A DNA stretch of 64,000 nucleotides from Tuctoria greenei (lineage: Eukaryota; Streptophyta; Magnoliopsida; Poales; Poaceae): contig JAYESD010000007.1 in assembly GCA_036927565.1 (NCBI GenBank), positions 125,648,230 through 125,712,229 of the forward strand, read 5' to 3'. Each line of letters opens with the position of its first letter. The first letter of the stretch is position 1. The notes beneath the pieces were generated by a model that was not told the origin of the DNA, searched no databases, and saw only the letters and a list, made by a program, of their open reading frames with translations. The position numbers and the translations under genes were made by a program. This document shows positions 56,892 to 64,000 of the stretch, one piece after another.

Positions 56892-56899
56892 CAACCGAC

Positions 56900-57696
56900 A
56901 TGGAAGAGGATTTGCCGTCAGCTTTCGAGTGTCCGTCTGCTTTGGTCTGATAGCCTTGATGTGTTCTGTTGTAGTGTAATATATAGGGATTATGGTTTCA
57001 AATTATTTTTTCATTCTTTTGTTAAAACGAAGTAGATTAGAACACGGTTGGAATCAAAATTTATATACATGTTTTATTTTGCCGTTCTGTGTAGTTTACA
57101 AATGTGCCGCCGTATGCTCTTCCTGTGCTTCCTGGCTAAAAAGTTGCCCCTTCCGATTTTAAATTGTTTGCGTTGGCTAGTGCAAATTTACACTAGCCAA
57201 CAATTTAAAGAACCGGAGTATTCTATTGCATTTCAATTTTGTTCTCTGTTAAAATGCTGATGCTTTTCAACTTGGTGATCCGCTTAATGGAACTTAAAGT
57301 TCATTCTGTTATCCAGCATCCTATTCAACCTGAATTAGGTCACTAAGGTTTGAAGTCATAAACATATGTTTTTTTCGATCCAGATGAAGCCTCGTTCCCA
57401 ATACATAGTTCATTACTTTGTGTGCCCATTTAGTAGCTAGGTTCTTTATAGATTGTTTTTTTTTTCTAAATTTCTACTGTACTGCAAATCATATCATTAT
57501 CCTTTAATTCATATATTCAGATCCGCAAAAGGATGCAGAAAAATACCCCTCCTCAGATATGTATAGAAGAAAAATTATCCCTTTGATTCAAATGTATACT
57601 GCAAGATAGCTTCTGAAACAAACACCAGGAGACTGATTATATTCCTTATCCCCTCTGAGATCATCAGAAGAGGATTGTTCCTTCAGGAAACGACAT
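56900..57696. other. Region downstream of the pyrophosphatase gene
   Basis: Contains a near-perfect palindrome at 57172-57201. Otherwise AT-rich with no ORF. Confidence 0.5.
57172..57201. repeat. 30-bp near-perfect palindrome
   Basis: GTTGGCTAGTG at 57172-57182 and CACTAGCCAAC at 57191-57201 flank AAATTT, with one mismatch pair. A further TTTAAATT/AATTTAAA pair lies outside it, giving a long foldback. Confidence 0.85.
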
Positions 57697-59148
57697 CTAG
57701 CGCCTCAAACTATGCAAGATATATTCAGCGTACAAGTCCCTGAAACAACGGTGCAAAAGTTAGGAATGAGATATATTCAGCGTACAAGTCTTAAAATAAA
57801 TATTTTTATCACATGGAATTAACGTATACCCTCTAGTCATATTTGTTTGACGTTAACAAAGGAGCATTTATTTTAATTTGATGTACACCCTATACTCTGA
57901 TGTCGCAACAGAAATGTGACAGCAGGGAGTATATCTTTTGTGAATTCATACCACAAAGGATGCTTTCATTCGTTAATTAATTTATTGGTGAACAATAGAG
58001 AGGTGTGCTCTTATTAGCTATTTCAGGGAAAACTCACATTGAGTGCTGAATGGCCTCCACAGCAGTGTTTGGTGGCAAGAACTCGTTCACAGCAACTTCC
58101 TTGTTCTCGTTCTTCTTGTCTGCAAATATAACATTCCAAACCAATATAAACGATTCTAAAAGAGTTGTCACTGTAGTAAATCAATCAAATGAGGGGTGAA
58201 ATGGAAACTACAGTCTTCAAAGAAGCGACGGATTTCAGCAAGACGGTGGGGAGAGAGCTCCTTCAGATCAGTTAAGTGGCGGTACTCAGGATCATCAACA
58301 CAAACTGCAATTATCTTGTCATCTTTCTCACCCTATTTGTTCCAGAAGAAAATACACCATTACGCCAATATTAACGTGACATAAAAATGTTGGGAACACA
58401 AATTCTGTAAAATCTGTGCCTGATCAATCATAGGCATAAGACCAATGGCCCTAGCTCGAAGAAAGCAACCAGGTATCACCGGTTCCTGTTCAGGTAAAAG
58501 CAACTTAGGAGAGATCCTTGAAATGCTGGGCCGACTCTGGCGGGTTAGATAAAGCAAAACAGCAGTGAGCCAAGTTCACCTGCATCAACACTAAAACGTC
58601 CATTGGATCTCCATCTTCGCACAGTGTGCGTGGAATGAAACCGTAGTTGTGAGGATAGACTACTGACGAGTACAGCACCCTGTCAACCTAGTGAGACAGC
58701 ATGTAAAATTCTGAATTGCATCATAATAAAAGGATCAGATTTCCCCTTCCCAATTTAAAATAGTACACTTGGATGAAGAATGGGTACCTTGATCAGTCCA
58801 GTCTTCTTGTCAAGCTCATACTTCACTTTACTCCCCTTCGTGATCTCAACAACCTGCAAGAAACGGGAGGTCATGACTTCGGCGCATCTCAAAGTAATCT
58901 GATTTTTTTTAATTCACCCAGGATGACAAGATGCTTACGCAGTTGAAAACCTGAGGGGCTCCAGGCCCTGTCCATTGGCGAATTCGAGACATCAGCTTGA
59001 ATGAACCTTCAGAACTATACTAAAAAGGAAGCAACATGCATTTACCTATCTCAAGGTCGTGCCAGGAATGTGCAGCGACAGACCGCTTTGAGAGGGAGGA
59101 CATGATCCTCTCGTTCAGCCGTGGATGGTTTCTCTTCTCTTCCGCCAT
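57697..59148 (-). CDS. PPa: Soluble inorganic pyrophosphatase
   Basis: Cytosolic family I pyrophosphatase, hydrolysing diphosphate to two phosphates with Mg2+. Eight coding exons on the minus strand: 59148-59046, 58967-58939, 58853-58788, 58687-58580, 58485-58420, 58332-58212, 58119-58038 and 57739-57697, summing to 618 bases (205 residues plus stop). All junction phases fit. The start is MAEEKRNHPRLNERIMSSLS. Diagnostic stretches are KGSKVKYELDKKTG, PHNYGFIPRTLCEDGDPMDV (containing the family signature DGDPMDV) and PGCFLRARAIGLMPMIDQ. Length fits plant soluble enzymes (about 210). Introns are GT-AG except that after exon 5 (58420/58419), which starts GC. The bases before the ATG look like an acceptor (CTATAG/GAGC), so a 5' UTR intron is likely. 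The gene appears intact. Confidence 0.95.
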
Positions 59149-59398
59149 GCTCCTATAGCCAGAGAGAAGATGGTCACCTAAATGAAAGAGAGATCTACAA
59201 GAATAATGTAGCCTACCCATGGGAATGCTTGCTACAAAAATCTAGTGGATGTTTTGAGCCATTAAAGTTGGCAATTGTCATGAATCTATTAGAAGAGATC
59301 CTGGCATTTACCAAGTGTTGAAAGGATTTGATCTTTGTGAGATTACCAGGACCACACGCAAGAAGCACCTGACGATAGGAGCAGTGCTTGCTTATATA
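59149..59398 (-). promoter_or_regulatory. 5' UTR intron and promoter of the pyrophosphatase gene
   Basis: On the minus strand TATATAAG at 59398-59391 is a TATA box. A donor-like G/GTAATC is at 59347/59346, and the acceptor CTATAG lies four bases before the ATG. The 5' UTR exon would be short, about 20-40 bases. Confidence 0.6.
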
Positions 59399-60153
59399 GA
59401 GCTCCTGGTTGGCCTGCGTATGTTGGAATGGAGATCCTGGAGAAGCGGCGGAAGCAGCGGCCGCTCAGACGCTTCCTTCCGGAATTAGAAAAGAAATCAT
59501 GCAGTGTTCACTACCAACCATGCATTATCATCAGCATTTTGGTAACATGTGACACGAAGACCTCAAAAACTGCATGTCTGATTTGAACTTGAAATTGTAC
59601 TTTTACATGGAGATTGCACAGAATGAGCAAGGTGCAATGCAAAGACCACCATCAAGATCCAAATCATGGAGTATCGAAATTCTCAAGTCAGCATCAAATC
59701 CCGCATTCATCCATCAAGAATTATAACAATAGAGTAGACATAGTTGTGATAATTCCATAGATTCACATTAGTTAATAGATAAATTCAAATGGTGTTTTGA
59801 CCTTTTACAGTTCCAAGCACATACAACCTCATCGGGAACAGTTTTGGTGCAAACGAAACAATAGGTAGAGTTCTACAGCCAGTATGCACAAGCGCAACCG
59901 TGATAATCGATAAGACATGAATTTTGTCAGATCACAGGCATATCTACATCATTTTCTAGTCAGGCGGTTAAATAATAGCAATGTTTGTGTCATCATCCAT
60001 GTGACCAAAACAAGGCCTAATGCAAGGTCACGACTGCTATGGTTACCTACAGCAGTGCACTAGGAAGCTAAATGCAAGCACTTCTCGATGTTTCGGCCCA
60101 GTCCTTGCTGGTTTCTCCCTTCAACGAGGCATGCCTCTTGTGACTACTCCGAC
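59399..60153. other. Intergenic region between pyrophosphatase and RING genes
   Basis: Includes the pyrophosphatase promoter side and the 3' UTR of the RING gene. No further gene seen. Confidence 0.5.
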
Positions 60154-61030
60154 TCATCTACTTGATCTTGGTATCTGGACGGCACCATCAACACAATCCC
60201 CGGCCTGAGCACAGCTCCAAACTCTAGAAGGCCCCTCACCTAGCGAACGTAATCTTGGGAATCCATTTTTTAACCTGCAGATTGACCACTGCTCGGTGTC
60301 TTTACCAGCCAGCTTGTCACACATAGGGCAAGGAGGGTCATGCTTCTGCCCCTTGGAAGTGGTCCTGTCTAAGCACTCAGCATGATAGACATGGCAACAT
60401 GGAAGCACACTAGCAACTGGCAAATCTCCAGTACGGAAAATTCGACGTGAACCCCAAGGTGATCTCTTGGTCAAGAGCCTCTCACAAAGGTCACACCTTG
60501 TTTTCTCTATAACATTATTAGGAACCAGTGCTCCAGCACGTTCAGCATCAGGAAGTTCTGAGAAATCAGTAAGATCCATGCTACTGGCAGCACTCCAATT
60601 TGTTGACTCCACATGACTACCACTGCCATAGTCCATAAAACATGAAGAGTGAAGCTCTCCTGTTCGCTTGAACTCAGAGCGCAAAGTATGGCTGGAGCTT
60701 GCACTGGTAACAGGACTAGGATATTCTTGAGCTTCTGATGCATGTTCTGGAAATGAGAGAGGATGGATTGGCTTTGAAAGGAATGACCGGCGACTTGGGA
60801 AGTTCCAGGGTGTTGATGAGTACGATTTTGGTGCGATATCATACTCGCTTCCATCAGAGTGGGAGGAGGTGGAACCCCCACTATTCTGCTGTCCTGATAT
60901 CCCCTATACCAGGAAGATGAATTAAGTCCCCTGAAGTCTGAAGGAAGAAATGAACTTATTATAACATGAGCGGCAGCCATATTCCATACCTCTGACAACA
61001 TCAATGTACCAATTGGCTCAGTCACGGAAA
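60154..61030 (-). CDS. RING-H2 zinc-finger protein (probable E3 ubiquitin ligase), 3' exons only
   Basis: Two minus-strand exons, 61030-60990 and 60903-60154, join in phase (LMLSE/GISGQQ) after a GT-AG intron. The acceptor at 60904 is needed because a TAG lies upstream in this frame. The translated part has 249 residues from the last exon. A Ser-rich region (SSHSDGSEYD...) comes first and the RING finger second: CDLC, then about 29 residues, CCHVYHAEC (C-x-H-x2-H-x2-C), then CPMC. The tail ends GPSRVWSCAQAGDCVDGAV. RING-H2 domains bind two zinc ions and recruit an E2 enzyme. The 5' exons were not found, although about 3 kb of upstream sequence is present, so the gene probably has a long intron or starts beyond the window. 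No transmembrane segment is visible. Confidence 0.82.
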
Positions 61031-62296
61031 CTGCACAGCGAAGAAACTCCAATTAACATAACTGATCTAGTAAAGCTCTTTGGAAAAGGTTTGGATACAC
61101 ATGCCCATGACCATAAACATGCCCAATCAATAAAACTGATCTTACTGTAAAGTTCTTTGTAAAAGGTTGCCGGCACAGGCATGTGCACCACAAGAATGTG
61201 ATGACCCAAATTCACTATAATAACCAAGATGTAAACACTGTATATGCTGATCCAGAAGAACAGGGTAGAAAAAAATCATGCTAGAAGCACTTAATCATGC
61301 ATTCAAGACACAAAAGCTAAGGCAAAATACATTACAAAACAGTACATACTTTGGACAGAGATGGATATAATTTAACCAAGTTACCAAATATGATAACCTG
61401 CACTCATGCTAATGATAAAAATGTAGTCATTGAAATTTGAAAATTGAACTAACACGCTAACATCATTTAAAGATTACCAAATTGTTAAATAGCTTGACTA
61501 GCTTTTGGAAAATACATTTAATCTTCTAAATGCCGTATTGTTGAAAGGAATATTTTGCATAAAGTCCCTAAAAAAGTGGTCTGATACAGATTAAATGATG
61601 CGTCCACGAAAAGAGAAAACGTATAAATCAGAGAGGAACTTGCACAATGACAATGTACCGGTTAATTTGATCCGAGATTATTTTTAATACTTGACCTAGT
61701 GGTATATCACAGATATCAAGAAGACTAGACACAGTTGACGTAACACATATCTGCCTACCAACAGTTTTCAGATGACATTAGTTTAATACAGCTCAAAAGT
61801 GAATGAACATGTCCTTGATGGTGCCAGCCTAACGGCCACAACAATAGAGAAGCACCAGGATACATGTTTTTATTTTCTAATAGCAATCCATAGATATTTT
61901 TCCCATCTGTTTCTATTAATCTATCTGAGAAATAGGTGCTAATTGTAGGTTGGTTGTATCTTTAACATAACATTAAGAACAGAAGTAACCCTCCCCTCAC
62001 GCCTGTCCATTCACCATCACCACCAGACCCTCTTCTTTCCCATGTAATTTAGTCATGCATGGTATCTATTACAGACACTATATTTATAATGTACAATGTA
62101 CAATATAGAACCCTATAATGTTAGAGCATAACAGAATGGCTGGAACAAGCCACACTATGAATAATGAAATAAGCAGAGATTTATAAACTGTATCGCTTTC
62201 CACTACGAACAATCGTTCCAGGAGTAATGTTTACTCATGTAACACAAATTGATTAGGGAAAAACTCTAGGAGTAAGGACTAAGTAACTTGGAAACC
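61031..62296. other. Probable intron or upstream region of the RING gene
   Basis: AT-rich, no credible ORF on either strand. Confidence 0.4.
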
Positions 62297-62396
62297 ATAG
62301 TTATTAAGGCAGTAAGACGACTTAAGGCGAAGAAACCCCTTTTTACCTTTTAAGCAATAAGGCGTAAGGCAAAGCGACGCCTTAGTTTTCGATCTT
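62297..62396. repeat. Small foldback repeat, copy 1
   Basis: CATAGTTATTAAGGCAG... with repeated AAGGCG units, ending GCGACGCCTTAG. The start and end are nearly complementary (TTAAGGC / GCCTTA). A second copy in the same orientation is at 63781-63875. Confidence 0.7.
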
Positions 62397-63239
62397 CAGT
62401 TCAGTTTTGGACTTTTATTAACCACAATAGTCTAATTAACTGAACTTTTTTGGCTTCACTCGGCCCAACAAACATCAGCAACCCCGCAGCCCACGGTGCC
62501 CCACGGCCCACAGTGCCCCACGTCCCCCTCATTACCAAACCCTAATAGTTGCACCACGCCTCCCCAACCCAGCTCGGCCGCCCCCGCTCCCCAGCCTCCG
62601 CCTCGCCATGCCGCAGCTATTGCAGCCACGTCCACGAAGCCCCCGCGCGATACTCTTCCCAGCCCCACCACGACGGCGATGATGCTAGTGGTGCCGCCGG
62701 CCCCTTGCCAGCCGGATCTGCGTGCGCCGCCGGGCCCTGCTGCCCGGATCTGCTCGCTGCCGGCCCCCAACCATCTGGATCTGCTCGACAGGTCCTTGGG
62801 GATGAATGATGAGTCCTAGAATAAGTTCATGCAGAATAGCAGCTAGACAAATCTATAGAATGCCGTTAATAACAGTGTTGCTGTTTCAGTTAAGACATCA
62901 ATATTGAAAGACTGAATCCTTCTAACTTTAGGAGCAACCAAGAAAAGTAGCAACCAGAAATCCAGAACTAAACCTTCAAATCATGATGATCCAGTCATGC
63001 TACTAAGTGTTTACAAACAAAATAATGAAGTCAATGTCATTTGCAGACCCAATTCATGAAATTACACCGGAAATATGTATCAGTTATGAAAATTCTATTA
63101 GAGCACTGGTAAGAACCTATAGAAAGGACATAGGGAATCAAACATTTACGCAAGGGGCCTACTCATCTTTACTACATTCATACATATAGGAATGGACATT
63201 CACATTGATCATTATTTAGTAGTAATTCAAATGTATATT
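62397..63239. other. GC-rich stretch and AT-rich flank, no gene called
   Basis: 62456-62820 is GC- and Pro-rich and open on both strands. No conserved domain or codon pattern supports a gene. Confidence 0.35.
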
Positions 63240-63391
63240 TGTTATGGGTAGTAATGGGCCTTATGGGCAATAGGTATTAGCAGCCCGCTACACTAGAGTT
63301 AGGGTTAGGTGAGTCCTCTCTATATAAGGAGGGTCATGGTGTACTCTGGAAGACAGGCAAGAAAATAGATGAATAACCCAGTTTCATAACA
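63240..63391 (+). repeat. 152-bp copia-type LTR with adjacent primer site
   Basis: Starts TGTTATG and ends CATAACA, perfect 7-bp inverted ends. TATATAAG near 63321-63328 serves as TATA box. Two bases after the end comes TTGGTATCAGGG, a tRNA-Met-like primer site (63393 on). No second LTR or coding region is seen, so it is a fragment or a small TRIM-like element. Confidence 0.65.
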
Positions 63392-63780
63392 GATTGGTAT
63401 CAGGGACATCACAGCAGATTGCCCCGATCGCCGCCGTCAGGCTTCGTAAGGCGTCACCTAGCCGCTGCCTAGGCGTCCAGGCACTCCGGCCCGGACGCCA
63501 TGCGTCGTCGCCTCGCCTGGCCGTTGTCTAAGCCGCCGTCTGCCGCACCGTCGCGAGCCACGAAATCATCGCCGCCAGCCATCTGCTGTGGCCGCCGTCT
63601 GGTGGGATGGAAGATGCGGGTGTAGAGAAGAGGGGAGAAGTGAATTTTAGGGTTAGGGGGGTGTTCTTTAATATCTCCACGATATGAAAGGAGGACCGTC
63701 AGATGAAATCCGACGGTCCTCATTAATCAGCGCGTCGGCCCAACTCGACCACGCCCGCCTCCAGTCCCGATTCGCTGCTT
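63392..63780. other. GC-rich sequence after the small LTR
   Basis: Holds two perfect hairpins, GGCGTCC/GGACGCC near 63471-63500 and GGACCGTC/GACGGTCC near 63692-63720. No gene recognised. Confidence 0.4.
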
Positions 63781-63875
63781 CCATAGTTATTAAGGCGGTA
63801 AGGCGACCTAAGGCGACCGCCCCTCTTTTTACCTTTTAAGCGATAAGGCGTAAGGCGAGGCGACGCCTTATTAAT
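63781..63875. repeat. Small foldback repeat, copy 2
   Basis: Same family and orientation as 62297-62396, with better-conserved AAGGCG units. Confidence 0.7.
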
Positions 63876-64000
63876 ATAAAAAAATAGGAAATTATAGGAA
63901 TGCAGTCCCAAATTCCAAATAGATGAGGATGAAACTACCAATTAGCAAATAGAAGTAGTTCAATATAAACCAACATAATAGACAAAGTCCACCATAACTA

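Noticed and set aside
62456..62819. ORFs of 104-107 residues on both strands
   Set aside because: Open on both strands because of GC and proline/alanine-rich composition; no motif, no splice structure.

Overview
This window comes from a plant nuclear genome, most likely a grass. The evidence is nested LTR retrotransposons of lineages typical of grasses, tRNA-Met and tRNA-Asp primer binding sites, and two intron-bearing plant genes. About 55 kb on the left is retrotransposon sequence. Only the right end (about 57.7-61.0 kb) holds host genes: a complete soluble inorganic pyrophosphatase and the 3' part of a RING-H2 protein gene, both on the minus strand.

Layout. (1) 1-12291: element I, a young Ty3/gypsy chromovirus (Tekay/Del-like). 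It has a 4032-bp LTR, a structured leader, an extra ORF upstream of gag (ORF0), and a gag-pol frame broken by one TGA. (2) 12292-44240: element II, an old decayed Athila-like element with a tRNA-Asp-type primer site, split by everything nested in it. (3) 16367-43875, flanked by GTTAT: element III, a Tat/RIRE2-like element with gag and protease only, a 70-bp minisatellite and a decayed antisense extra ORF. Both of its LTRs were hit later: element IV (17154-27607, flanked by CCACC, a broken chromovirus) sits in the 5' LTR, and element V (36679-43337, flanked by CCTGC, CRM-like) sits in the 3' LTR. (4) 44267-45614: minus-strand zinc-knuckle/DUF4283-like pseudogene. (5) 46004-55144: element VI, Athila-like, with gag and protease but no RT or integrase, plus a decayed ATHILA ORF-1-like cargo gene behind its own TATA box. 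(6) 55425-55711: the 3' end of a copia element. (7) 56095-56891: a hAT-like element with an 8-bp target duplication and a GC-rich core. (8) 57.7-64 kb: host genes, two small foldback repeats and a 152-bp copia-type LTR.

How it fits together. The nesting gives an order (II, then III, then IV and V), and LTR divergence judged by eye agrees with it. Three elements of different lineages each carry a non-canonical ORF: ORF0 upstream of gag in I, an antisense ORF before the 3' LTR in III, and a sense cargo gene in VI. Several noncoding parts carry stem-loops whose arms differ between copies but stay complementary. All family assignments come from reading motifs; no database search was run.
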